A DNA stretch of 64,000 bases, taken from assembly GCF_003290085.1 (NCBI RefSeq), contig NZ_QMKJ01000001.1:310001-374000 (forward strand), written 5' to 3'. Below the pieces are notes generated by a model, which saw only the letters and a program-made list of their open reading frames with translations, did not search any database and was not told where the DNA came from. This DNA comes from Aliidiomarina sp. B3213 (GTDB lineage Bacteria > Pseudomonadota > Gammaproteobacteria > Enterobacterales > Alteromonadaceae). Both the position numbers and the translations under genes were made by a program. Positions within the stretch are counted from its first letter, which is position 1. Each line of letters opens with the position of its first letter. Positions 1-8,095 of the stretch are shown in pieces.

Positions 1-1397
1 CGATGGGTAGTAACTACAGCCAATCGCAATACCTATTGGCTAGCCAAGCTGACCATGTGTTTTTGAATCCACTTGGCGGAGCAATGCTGGAAGGTTTCCG
101 TTCTGAGCGTCCTTATTTTGCAGAGCTTTTAGAGAAGCTGAAAGTAAAAGTAAACGTATTCCGTGTGGGCGATTATAAATCTGCGGTTGAACCGTACTTA
201 CTTAGCGAAATGTCTGACGAAGCTCGTGAAAACTTGAGTGGTTGGTTAAATGAGCAATGGCAGCAATATCTTGTAACGGTACAAGATGCTCGTGAAATTT
301 CTGACCGTATGGTTTCAGGTAACTTTGAAGATTTTCTAGCTGAGCTTGAAGCGGCAGATATGGATATGGCTATGGCTGCTTTGAATACCGGTATGGTGGA
401 TGAACTTTTACACCGCGAAGAAATGCGCGAGCGTATCATTGAAGTAGCAGGTCGTGACGACGAGCATCACTCTTTTGTGCAGATTTCTCACCGCACGTAT
501 TGGCAAACTTTGCCAGACTCAGTAACGAACCAAAACTTCGAAAGCAACGGTAGTGATCAACAAGTAGCTATCATTTTTGCAAAAGGTACTATTGTAGACG
601 GTTCTGGCCTTCCTACAGAAGTTGGTGGCGATCGTTTAGCTAGCGAACTTCGTGATGCGCGTTTTGACGACAACGTAAAAGCTGTAGTGTTACGTGTTGA
701 TAGCCCAGGCGGAAGTGCATTCGCGTCTGAGGTTATTCGTCAGGAGTTACTGAACCTTCGCGAAGCCGGTAAACCTGTTATTGCGTCAATGAGCTCAGTA
801 GCTGCTTCAGGTGGCTATTGGATTTCTGCAGGTGCAGACGAAATTATTGCTGCGCCAAGCACCATTACTGGCTCAATTGGCGTTTTCGGTTTGATTCCAA
901 CCATAGATGAGACGCTTGCAGAGGTTGGCATCAACTTTGATGGTGTTAGCACCACGAATTACCCAGCATTTTCTCAAACACAACCGATTACTCCAGAGCT
1001 AGGCGCAGTTGTACAGGCGAGTATTGATGCGATTTACGATGACTTCTTAGACCTTGTTGGTGAAGCTCGTGGTATGACTCGTGATGAAGTGCATGCCGTT
1101 GCTCAAGGTCAGGTTTGGTCTGGCGAAAGAGCGTTAGAGCTAGGCTTGGTAGATACGCTTGGTACACTTGCAGACGCTGTTGCTCGTGCTGGTGAGTTAG
1201 CGGGGCTAGAATCACCAAAAGCTAAATGGCCAAGCTATGAACCTTCGTTTATGCAGCAGTTATTCGCTGACTTAGGTTTGGGACAGTCACACGCTGCAAT
1301 GCCAGAAGTAATGGGACAAATGCGCGAAGCATATTTAATCTTCAATCAGTTTAATGATCCAAGAGGAGCTTACGTTCGTTGTATAGAATGTGAGTAA
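1..1397 (+). CDS. sppA: Signal peptide peptidase SppA, 67 kDa type (5' end outside window)
   Basis: Inner-membrane serine protease that degrades signal peptides after cleavage. Only the C-terminal 464 or so residues are present: the reading frame is open to the left edge and the first Met visible is internal by comparison with the E. coli protein. The duplicated SppA fold is clear. The N-terminal-half motif GDYKSAVEP carries the general-base Lys (residue 59 of the visible part), and the C-terminal-half motif DSPGGSAFASE carries the nucleophile Ser (residue 238). The end, with FNDPRGAYVRC, matches the usual SppA terminus, so the 3' end is intact. A strong terminator follows directly. Identification is secure; the true start cannot be given. 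Confidence 0.96.
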   Translation, partial: MGSNYSQSQYLLASQADHVFLNPLGGAMLEGFRSERPYFAELLEKLKVKVNVFRVGDYKSAVEPYLLSEMSDEARENLSGWLNEQWQQYLVTVQDAREISDRMVSGNFEDFLAELEAADMDMAMAALNTGMVDELLHREEMRERIIEVAGRDDEHHSFVQISHRTYWQTLPDSVTNQNFESNGSDQQVAIIFAKGTIVDGSGLPTEVGGDRLASELRDARFDDNVKAVVLRVDSPGGSAFASEVIRQELLNLREAGKPVIASMSSVAASGGYWISAGADEIIAAPSTITGSIGVFGLIPTIDETLAEVGINFDGVSTTNYPAFSQTQPITPELGAVVQASIDAIYDDFLDLVGEARGMTRDEVHAVAQGQVWSGERALELGLVDTLGTLADAVARAGELAGLESPKAKWPSYEPSFMQQLFADLGLGQSHAAMPEVMGQMREAYLIFNQFNDPRGAYVRCIECE

Positions 1398-1412
1398 GTT
1401 TTTATCCTGATT

Positions 1413-1447
1413 AAGCCCTAATGCAAACTGTGCATTAGGGCTTTTTT
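1413..1447 (+). terminator. Rho-independent terminator after sppA
   Basis: A perfect 13-bp stem (AAGCCCTAATGCA at 1413-1425 pairing with 1431-1443) with a 5-nt loop runs into a T-rich tract. It ends the sppA transcript and separates it from the efflux operon. Confidence 0.92.
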
Positions 1448-1483
1448 ATTACTTTTTTTAAACGTTTGGGAACTCATTCTGTA

Positions 1484-1502
1484 ACAGCCGCTGTGTTATG
1501 AT
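1484..1502 (+). promoter_or_regulatory. Possible extended -10 promoter with adjacent inverted repeat, efflux operon
   Basis: TATGAT at 1497-1502 is preceded by TGT, giving an extended -10 element. An 11-bp palindrome ACAGC-C-GCTGT (1484-1494) abuts it and would be well placed for a repressor. I see no good -35. It lies 44 bases upstream of the adaptor gene. This is an inference from pattern only. Confidence 0.35.
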
Positions 1503-1545
1503 GGAGGTCGTAAAGAATCGAACGATATTACATGGAGTAATGTAA

Positions 1546-2676
1546 ATGTTAGCAAAACGCATGACCATCATGCTGGTCCTTACCGCAGTAGTATTCGGCC
1601 TAATCTTTGGCTACAAAGCCGTGGGCAGTTACTTCATGAATGACTACTTTGACAATATGCCTATTCCTACAGTTACAACAACGGCTACCGAGGTAAAAGA
1701 AGACACTTGGTCTCGTACGTTAACGGCTGTGGGTACATTCTACCCAGTGAACGGTACTGAAGTATCGTCACAGTACCCAGGCGTTATTGAATCAATTGAA
1801 TTTGAAAGTGGTGTTCAGGTTGAAGCCGGTCAAGTTCTTTTCCAACTAGATACCGAAATAGACGAAGCTGAACTAGCTCGTTTACTTGCGGCAGAAGACA
1901 TTGCGCAGCGTGATGTTCGCAGACTACAACCTCTTGTGGGCGAAGGTAACGTGTCGCAACAAGAGATTCAGCGCGCACAGAGTCAGTTACAGCAAGCTCA
2001 GGCTGCAGTTAAGGCTCAGCAAACCTTAATTGATCGCAAAACAATACGCGCACCTTTCAGTGGTTTAGTGGGGATTCGCCGCGTACACCTTGGGCAATTT
2101 GTAAATGCAGGCCAAAGCTTAGTTTACCTTGAGTCTTTTAATCCTATTTACTTGAATTTCACTCTTTCTGAGCGTTTTTTGGGCACGGTGAACGAAGGTG
2201 ATTCTGTTTCGATTGTCGCCGACGCTTATAACGACCAAACGTTTGTGGGAACTATTAGTGCGCTTGAACCACGTGTAAATAGTGCAACTCGTACTTTTGA
2301 AGTGCAGGCGACTGTAGACAACCCAGAGAACAAACTACGTTCTGGTTTGTTTGGCCGAGTTGAACTGACGCAAGGTGAGCCTCGCTCGGTGAAGATGATT
2401 CCTCGTACTGCTATACAGTTTAACCCTTACGGTAACGTTGTATACGTCATTAGCGAATCAGAGGAGTCGAGCTCTGGATTGTCAGTGCAGCAACGCCTGA
2501 TCAGAACAGGTCAAGAGCGTGGCGATATGGTAGAGGTTATTGAAGGTTTAGAGCTAGGCGAACGTGTGGCTACGTCTGGGTTGCTTAAGTTGAGAAACGG
2601 CGTTCCAGTGCAAATAAACGATAACCCAGCGTACCAGCCACCAGAAGAGACAGCTCCAACTCCTGACAACGAGTAA
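1546..2676 (+). CDS. RND efflux periplasmic adaptor (membrane fusion protein)
   Basis: Links an inner-membrane RND pump to an outer-membrane channel for export of drugs or other toxic compounds. The protein has 376 residues. An N-terminal hydrophobic segment (about residues 7-28) anchors it or serves as a signal. A biotinyl-lipoyl half-motif (around 75-105), a helical hairpin rich in Gln and Ala (about 108-160), the second lipoyl half (KTIRAPFSG) and a beta-barrel domain follow, in the order seen in the AcrA/MexA family. A SD-like GGAG lies just before the start. It is 20 bp upstream of the pump gene, so the two surely form an operon. No outer-membrane component is encoded here, so a TolC elsewhere must serve. 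The substrate cannot be told from sequence. Confidence 0.93.
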   Translation: MLAKRMTIMLVLTAVVFGLIFGYKAVGSYFMNDYFDNMPIPTVTTTATEVKEDTWSRTLTAVGTFYPVNGTEVSSQYPGVIESIEFESGVQVEAGQVLFQLDTEIDEAELARLLAAEDIAQRDVRRLQPLVGEGNVSQQEIQRAQSQLQQAQAAVKAQQTLIDRKTIRAPFSGLVGIRRVHLGQFVNAGQSLVYLESFNPIYLNFTLSERFLGTVNEGDSVSIVADAYNDQTFVGTISALEPRVNSATRTFEVQATVDNPENKLRSGLFGRVELTQGEPRSVKMIPRTAIQFNPYGNVVYVISESEESSSGLSVQQRLIRTGQERGDMVEVIEGLELGERVATSGLLKLRNGVPVQINDNPAYQPPEETAPTPDNE

Positions 2677-2696
2677 CAAGGAACGGTTAGTAGACT

Positions 2697-5600
2697 ATGA
2701 AATTTACCGACATATTTATTCGTAAGCCGGTCCTTGCAACGGTTATAAGCTTGCTGATGTTCCTCGTCGGCTTGCGTGCCATGCTTGACTTGAATGTACG
2801 TCAGTTTCCAGAAATTCAAAATGCTGCTGTAACTGTTACTACAGCCTACATTGGCGCCGATGCTGACTTAGTACAGGGCTTTATTACAACACCTCTCGAG
2901 CGTGAAATTGCAGCAGCTGAAGGTATCGATTACATAACATCGTCGTCTTCAGCCGGTATGAGTACAATTCAGGCTTTCTTGCGGTTGGATTACGATCCAA
3001 ATGACGCCTTAACGCAAATTGCTGCGCAAGTGAACAAAATGCGCAGTGATTTACCTGAAGACGCGCAAGAGCCGGTTGTTAACTTAAGCGTGGGCCAAGA
3101 CACCGCCGCAATGTACTTGTCGTTTTTCAGCGACATTCTCGAAGGGAACCAGATTACAGACTACCTTGTACGGGTAGTGGAACCGAAGCTGGCAACGATT
3201 CCTGGTGTACAACGTGCTCAAATTTTGGGTGGCGAAACGTTCGCAATGCGGATCTGGCTAGATTCAGCGCGTATGGCTGCAATGAACGTTACCGGCTCGG
3301 AAGTTATGGGTGCACTTGGTCGCAATAATGTACTTTCAGCCGTTGGACGTACCAAAGGCCAACGTGTAGCTGTAGACGTGAATGCAGACACAGACCTACG
3401 TTCAGTAGAAGACTTTGAAGCACTGATTGTGCGTTCCGACGACGATGCGGTAGTTAGACTTGCTGATATTGCAGAAATTGAACTGGGTGCGGAAAGCTAT
3501 AACGCATCGGCTCGATACAATGGCCAAAAAGCTACTTTTATCGGTATTGAAATTTCACCTGATGCCAACGCGCTTGAAGTGATTGCGCAAGTGCGTGAGG
3601 TGTGGAACAGCGAGATTATTACTCAATTGCCAGAAGGCTTGCACGCAAGTATTTCATACGACTCTACTGAGTATATTGAAAATGCAATTGACGAAGTGGT
3701 TATGACCATTGTGCTTGCTTTAGTTATCGTACTTGCCGTGATTTACGCTTTCTTAGGTTCTTTACGTTCGGTAATTATTCCTGCTGTTGCTGTACCGCTT
3801 TCGCTAGTAGGCACGTTCTTCCTCATGTTGCTGCTGGGCTTCTCGATTAACTTGCTAACGCTCCTCGCTATGGTTCTCGCCATAGGTATCGTGGTGGATG
3901 ACGCGATTATTATGTTGGAAAACATTCAGCGTCATTTAGAAGAGGGCATGTCGCGAATGGAGGCATCTATTAAAGGTGCGCGTCAGTTAGCAGGCCCAAT
4001 TATCGTAATGTCCACTACGTTAGTTGCCGTATTCGTTCCGATTGGGTTTATCGGTGGATTAACTGGTACGCTGTTCGTTGAGTTTGCGTTTACCCTTGCG
4101 GCTACCGTAATTCTTTCTGGTGTTGTTGCACTAACCTTGTCACCTATGATGTGCTCGCGCATGTTGCGCTCTCATCGTGACGGGTCGCAGAAACCTAAAT
4201 TCGAACAGTGGCTAGACACGCGTTTTAATAACCTGAATGGACGTTATAAACGCACACTTCATGGTGCTTTAGAAACTAAGTCGGTGCTGGTTCTGTTTGG
4301 TATCTTGATTCTTATTTCATGCTACTTCTTGTTTGCGAGCAGTAGTTCTGAGCTTGAACCGCAAGAAGACTTAGGCTTTGTTTTCATGATCAGTGAAGCA
4401 GACAGTTATGCAACACTAGATTATGTAGAACAAAACACAGACCAGTTTGCTGCTCTACAACAAGACGTCGAAGAAATTGAAATGGCGTTTGTTATTAACG
4501 GCATGATGGGGTCGAACACCGCTGGTACAGGTTTGGGCTTGCAAGCATGGAGTGAGCGTGAGCGTTCAACTCAAGAAGTGTTAAATGAAGACATTCAACC
4601 TTTTGTAGACCAAATTCCAGGTTTACAGGTATTTGCGATTGTTCCTCCTTCACTTCCAAGTCCAGGTGGTGGTTTACCTGTCGAGTTTGTGGTGAGTTCA
4701 ACGCAGCCTCTTGAAACCTTGCAAGAGGTCGCTAATGAAATCATGCAAGATGCGATGAGCCAGGGGCGCTTTATTATGCTCGATACTGACTTGAGCATCG
4801 ACCGTCCGCGCGAAACAATCCTTATTGATCGGGAAAAAGCTTCCTTGATGGGTGTGGACATGGCGCAACTGTCTGCAGACGTTGGCTCGTTAATGGCAGG
4901 GGCCTATGCGGGAAGGTTTGCGCTGGAAAACCGTTCGTACAGAGTTATTCCTCAAGTGCAACGTGGTGAACGACTTACCGCTGAGAGCTTGAAGAACTTC
5001 TATACAAGGAACCAGCAGGGCGAGCTTATTCCTTTAGATACTTTGGTGTCTTTAGAAAGCTCTGTTCAACCAAGACAATTGAACCGCTTCCAGCAGCTAA
5101 ATGCGGTGAAGATATCAGGTATTCCGAGACCAGGCGTTTCTCTGGGTGAAGCTCTGAATATTTTAGAGACTTCAGCTGCGGAAATAATGCCAGACGGTGT
5201 TGTCGTCGACTATGCAGGGCAATCGCGTCAATTTAAGACAGAAGGGCAGCAGCTTGTTGTAACTTTCTTCTTTGCGTTGGTGATTATCTTCTTGGTTCTA
5301 GCTGCGCAATTTGAATCATTCAAAGACTCGATTATTGTACTTGTGACGGTACCCATGAGTATTTGTGGTGCTTTAATCTTTGTAAGCTTAGGCTTTACCA
5401 GTTTGAATATTTATACTCAGGTAGGCTTGGTTACGCTGATTGGCTTGATTGCTAAACACGGTATCTTGATTGTGGAATTTGCTAACCAGTTGCAAGAAGA
5501 GGGCAAGTCTAAGCGTGAAGCTATAGAAATGTCTGCATCAATTCGTCTACGTCCGATTCTGATGACGACCGCGGCCACTGTACTTGCGATGCTTCCACTG

Positions 5601-5771
5601 TTGGTAGCTAGTGGCCCTGGTGCTGCCTCAAGATTCGCAATGGGTCTGATCATCGCATCGGGTATGACAATTGGTACTTTGTTTACATTATTCGTAGTAC
5701 CGGCTATCTACATGGTGTTGGCGAAAGACAGAACACCATCGGACTCTGAAGTTGAACCTGCCGCAAGCTAA
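2697..5771 (+). CDS. RND-family multidrug efflux pump, inner-membrane subunit
   Basis: Proton-driven exporter of 1024 residues, the usual length for the AcrB/MexB (HAE1) group. Twelve membrane segments are arranged as one N-terminal helix, a large periplasmic loop, a cluster of helices (about 335-530), a second loop and a final cluster (about 855-1005). The proton-relay acids are visible in the fourth helix as the pair D401/D402 (motif VVDDAI), and the relay Lys is K920 in LIAKHGI. These residues mark it as an active RND transporter. Drug-type (HAE1) specificity is inferred; metal-type (CusA) features are not evident. It is co-transcribed with the adaptor gene upstream. Confidence 0.94.
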   Translation: MKFTDIFIRKPVLATVISLLMFLVGLRAMLDLNVRQFPEIQNAAVTVTTAYIGADADLVQGFITTPLEREIAAAEGIDYITSSSSAGMSTIQAFLRLDYDPNDALTQIAAQVNKMRSDLPEDAQEPVVNLSVGQDTAAMYLSFFSDILEGNQITDYLVRVVEPKLATIPGVQRAQILGGETFAMRIWLDSARMAAMNVTGSEVMGALGRNNVLSAVGRTKGQRVAVDVNADTDLRSVEDFEALIVRSDDDAVVRLADIAEIELGAESYNASARYNGQKATFIGIEISPDANALEVIAQVREVWNSEIITQLPEGLHASISYDSTEYIENAIDEVVMTIVLALVIVLAVIYAFLGSLRSVIIPAVAVPLSLVGTFFLMLLLGFSINLLTLLAMVLAIGIVVDDAIIMLENIQRHLEEGMSRMEASIKGARQLAGPIIVMSTTLVAVFVPIGFIGGLTGTLFVEFAFTLAATVILSGVVALTLSPMMCSRMLRSHRDGSQKPKFEQWLDTRFNNLNGRYKRTLHGALETKSVLVLFGILILISCYFLFASSSSELEPQEDLGFVFMISEADSYATLDYVEQNTDQFAALQQDVEEIEMAFVINGMMGSNTAGTGLGLQAWSERERSTQEVLNEDIQPFVDQIPGLQVFAIVPPSLPSPGGGLPVEFVVSSTQPLETLQEVANEIMQDAMSQGRFIMLDTDLSIDRPRETILIDREKASLMGVDMAQLSADVGSLMAGAYAGRFALENRSYRVIPQVQRGERLTAESLKNFYTRNQQGELIPLDTLVSLESSVQPRQLNRFQQLNAVKISGIPRPGVSLGEALNILETSAAEIMPDGVVVDYAGQSRQFKTEGQQLVVTFFFALVIIFLVLAAQFESFKDSIIVLVTVPMSICGALIFVSLGFTSLNIYTQVGLVTLIGLIAKHGILIVEFANQLQEEGKSKREAIEMSASIRLRPILMTTAATVLAMLPLLVASGPGAASRFAMGLIIASGMTIGTLFTLFVVPAIYMVLAKDRTPSDSEVEPAAS

Positions 5772-5803
5772 GCTTGCGGTAGCTCTTTTAGCTACTAAAG
5801 ACA

Positions 5804-5842
5804 TAAAAAAACGGCGTAAGCTTTTAAGCTACGCCGTTTTTT
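5804..5842. terminator. Bidirectional terminator between efflux pump and slyD
   Basis: A-tract, then a stem ACGGCGTA-AGCTT pairing with AAGCT-ACGCCGT (one bulged base, 2-nt loop), then a T-tract. Flanking A and T runs make it work from both sides of this convergent gene pair. A shorter palindrome CCGCAAG/CTTGCGG spans the pump stop codon at 5761-5779. Confidence 0.88.
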
Positions 5843-5859
5843 ATTGGAGAACGTTGAAA

Positions 5860-6345
5860 TTAATGTTCAACGCCACCTGGGCCATGAATATGACCGTGGT
5901 CAAGCTCTTCCGCAGTTGCGTCGCGTACGTCTACAACTTTAACGTCGAATGATAAGTCCATTCCCGCTAGCGGATGGTTACCGTCTACAGTAACTTCAGA
6001 TTCGTTAACTTCAACAACAACTACAGACTGTTCGCCATTGTCGGTTGTTGCACGAAACTGCATGCCAGGCGTTACTTCTTGTTCGCCGAACAAGTTTTTA
6101 GGAACGGTTTGAATCAGACCATCGTGGCGCTCGCCGTATGCTTCAGCGGCTGCTACAACAGTGCTAAGCTCGTCGCCAGTTGTCTTGCCTTCTAGAGCCT
6201 TCTCAAGTCCTGGAATGAGCATGCCACGACCAAAGATGAACGCTAGTGGACGTTCTTCAGAAGATTGGTCTAACACGTCTCCATTAGGGCTCTTTACGGC
6301 ATAATGAATTGTAACGGCTTTATCTTGGCTGATTGTATCACTCAT
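5860..6345 (-). CDS. slyD: FKBP-type peptidyl-prolyl isomerase, SlyD-like
   Basis: Cytoplasmic prolyl isomerase and chaperone of 161 residues. The FKBP core is split by the insert-in-flap domain typical of SlyD (about residues 70-125), and the motif FIFGRGMLIPGLEKAL is characteristic. The protein ends in a short His-bearing tail (DHGHIHGPGG), much shorter than the metal-binding tail of E. coli SlyD, so nickel binding may be weaker. I chose the ATG at 6343-6345 because an upstream in-frame Met would add 22 residues that do not fit the family and would overlap ygfZ. It could equally be named an FkpB/SlpA relative, but the length and insert favour SlyD. Confidence 0.88.
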   Translation of the reverse strand: MSDTISQDKAVTIHYAVKSPNGDVLDQSSEERPLAFIFGRGMLIPGLEKALEGKTTGDELSTVVAAAEAYGERHDGLIQTVPKNLFGEQEVTPGMQFRATTDNGEQSVVVVEVNESEVTVDGNHPLAGMDLSFDVKVVDVRDATAEELDHGHIHGPGGVEH

Positions 6346-6362
6346 GAAATCTTTTCCGTTTA

Positions 6363-7235
6363 TTAGGGACAGCGGGTGAATTGACTGTCGTCCTGTCCCT
6401 CTACGCGACATTGTGCTGATGCTTCTAAATCGACAGACACCAGCGCAACAAGCGCGACGACCCCGTCATGATAACGTACTGCGCTAAGAATCGCACCCGC
6501 ACGGCGCCAGTTTTCCCCAACTTTTGTTTGAAGTGTTTCGCCAGGTCTAGGTAATACGTCCGCGTTCCCTAAAAAGCGGCTAGCGCGACGCTTTGTTTGG
6601 CCACGATAGTGCATTCTAGCTACCGCTTCTTGTCCCAAGTAACAACCTTTTTTAAAGTTGATACCGTCGTTAACGTCAAGGTTAAACGCTTGTGGAAGTT
6701 GTTCCCCCAGCATTGTGCTTGGAACATCTATCCAATTGGTAGCGAACATGGCTTGTTGCCAAACATTATCGCTATCCTCTGATTGTGCTTTATCACTTTC
6801 TTCAACAGTTAGAGTAATACTCGGAGCTATATTCCAAATTAAGCTTTCTTCACTGTATTCAAGAGTTCCCGAATTATTTGACGAGTTGCTTGACCATGCA
6901 GCACTAAATATAAAGCGGTGGGTTTCATCGGTAATCTCAACTTTGCTAAATACTCCAAACTTTTTTAGATTAGTTAAAACCAACTCTGCGTTATCAGCGG
7001 GGAGAATAATTAAGAACTCGTCGTTAAATTTGCCCACACGAAATGCACTTAGTAATTTTCCTTGTACTGTGCAATAGCCCCCTGGAATCCAGTGACCATT
7101 TTCTAAAGTTTTCACGTTGCACGTAAGTTGGCCTTGTAGATAAGTTACCGCGTCGGCACCTGATACTTTAAGTAAATTTAAGCTTGAAACAGGAAACTTA
7201 ATCGTTTCTTGGGGAAGGTGGGGACTCAAATCCAT
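6363..7235 (-). CDS. ygfZ: tRNA-modifying protein YgfZ (folate-binding, GcvT-like)
   Basis: Folate-dependent protein that helps maintain certain iron-sulfur enzymes, including the tRNA methylthiolase MiaB. It has 290 residues, somewhat shorter than the E. coli protein (326). The family signature KGCYLGQE is present at about residues 195-202, with the invariant Cys. It lies 17 bp upstream of the slyD-like gene on the same strand and is divergent from sdhE, as in many gammaproteobacteria. The middle part (about 100-150) is less conserved. Identification is firm by the motif and by the sdhE neighbourhood. Confidence 0.93.
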   Translation of the reverse strand: MDLSPHLPQETIKFPVSSLNLLKVSGADAVTYLQGQLTCNVKTLENGHWIPGGYCTVQGKLLSAFRVGKFNDEFLIILPADNAELVLTNLKKFGVFSKVEITDETHRFIFSAAWSSNSSNNSGTLEYSEESLIWNIAPSITLTVEESDKAQSEDSDNVWQQAMFATNWIDVPSTMLGEQLPQAFNLDVNDGINFKKGCYLGQEAVARMHYRGQTKRRASRFLGNADVLPRPGETLQTKVGENWRRAGAILSAVRYHDGVVALVALVSVDLEASAQCRVEGQDDSQFTRCP

Positions 7236-7410
7236 TGCTGGTACCTCTCAAATAATTTCCGTCAGTGTAACTTCTTTGATAACGAACATAAATTGTAAGA
7301 CTAATGGTTAATATGGGATTTAGCTGATGAATTACAATGAAAATAAAGCTCGAAGCGATTAATTTTGATAAACTTTATGTCATCACTGAATTGACCATTT
7401 GAGGTAGGGC

Positions 7411-7683
7411 ATGGATTTAGTTCGTCAATCAGAAGAAAAGCTAAAAGATAAACGCCGATTGCGTTGGGCGTGTCGCAGAGGCATGTTAGAGCTAGACGTG
7501 TTGTTTGAACCCTTTGTCGACGAAGCTTACGATGCACTTAGCAATGAGCAACAAGCCGTTTTCAGACGCTTAATTACCTGTGACGACCCCGACTTATTTG
7601 CCTGGTTTATGGGGCATCAGAAATGTCCTGATCCAGAGCTGGCGGGCATGGTTGAGTTGATGCTGAAAAGGGTAAAAGTTTAA
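7411..7683 (+). CDS. sdhE: FAD assembly factor SdhE (CptB/YgfY)
   Basis: Small cytoplasmic protein of 90 residues that promotes covalent attachment of FAD to succinate dehydrogenase and fumarate reductase flavoproteins. The RRGMLELD motif (about residues 22-29), the hallmark of this family, is intact, and the helical remainder with DDPDLFAWFMG fits. A GAGGTAGG Shine-Dalgarno region precedes the ATG. It is divergent from ygfZ and is followed after 3 bp by a YgfX-like gene, the same pairing as in E. coli. Confidence 0.95.
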   Translation: MDLVRQSEEKLKDKRRLRWACRRGMLELDVLFEPFVDEAYDALSNEQQAVFRRLITCDDPDLFAWFMGHQKCPDPELAGMVELMLKRVKV

Positions 7684-7686
7684 TCT

Positions 7687-8088
7687 TTGACGCGTAAATA
7701 CTGGTTATTTGCTTCACAGCGGTCTGCGTTTGCTCTTAAGTTCGCAGACCTCTGTTTAGTTCTTTGTATGGTATCTGCCGTTTTTCTTATTATTTCTCCC
7801 TCACTTTCCCTACTTGGAGTCCTTTCCTCCAAGCTGCTTTTAAGAAGCTATTTAAAAGCAACCTGTATTTCACCGACATTCTTTGTTTCGGCTGAAGGAG
7901 TAGGAATGAATGACTCAGCGGACACACACTTTATAATTTTAAGGCCGGCGCTAATTACGCCCATTTGTATTTGGTTGCATGTGCGCTATCGCCGACAAAC
8001 ACCGCAGTGGATATTACTCTGGCGAGATCAGTACGCAATGAGAGATTGGCGACGGTTACGCCGCGTCGCCAATGATATTAACTACTAG
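7687..8088 (+). CDS. ygfX: YgfX/CptA-like inner-membrane protein, TTG start
   Basis: Membrane protein of 133 residues matching the YgfX family in size, place and C-terminal pattern (a QW-x-LW-x10-WR-x-LRR arrangement). Two hydrophobic segments near the N-terminus (about residues 16-37 and 38-55) would form the usual membrane hairpin, and the rest is cytoplasmic. In E. coli YgfX has been reported to act as a toxin on cytoskeletal proteins, with SdhE (CptB) as partner; whether that holds here is unknown. The start is TTG at 7687, three bases after the sdhE stop; the first in-frame ATG is inside the first membrane segment, so TTG is preferred. Sequence conservation to E. coli is low overall. Confidence 0.78.
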   Translation: MTRKYWLFASQRSAFALKFADLCLVLCMVSAVFLIISPSLSLLGVLSSKLLLRSYLKATCISPTFFVSAEGVGMNDSADTHFIILRPALITPICIWLHVRYRRQTPQWILLWRDQYAMRDWRRLRRVANDINY

Positions 8089-8095
8089 AAGTGTA

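Noticed and set aside
5761-5779. Palindrome CCGCAAG/CTTGCGG at the pump stop codon as a separate terminator
   Set aside because: It has no T-tract directly after it and a much better terminator follows 25 bases on.
6658-7077. 139-residue open frame antisense to ygfZ
   Set aside because: It lies wholly within the well-supported ygfZ on the other strand, lacks a ribosome site and shows no protein-like pattern.
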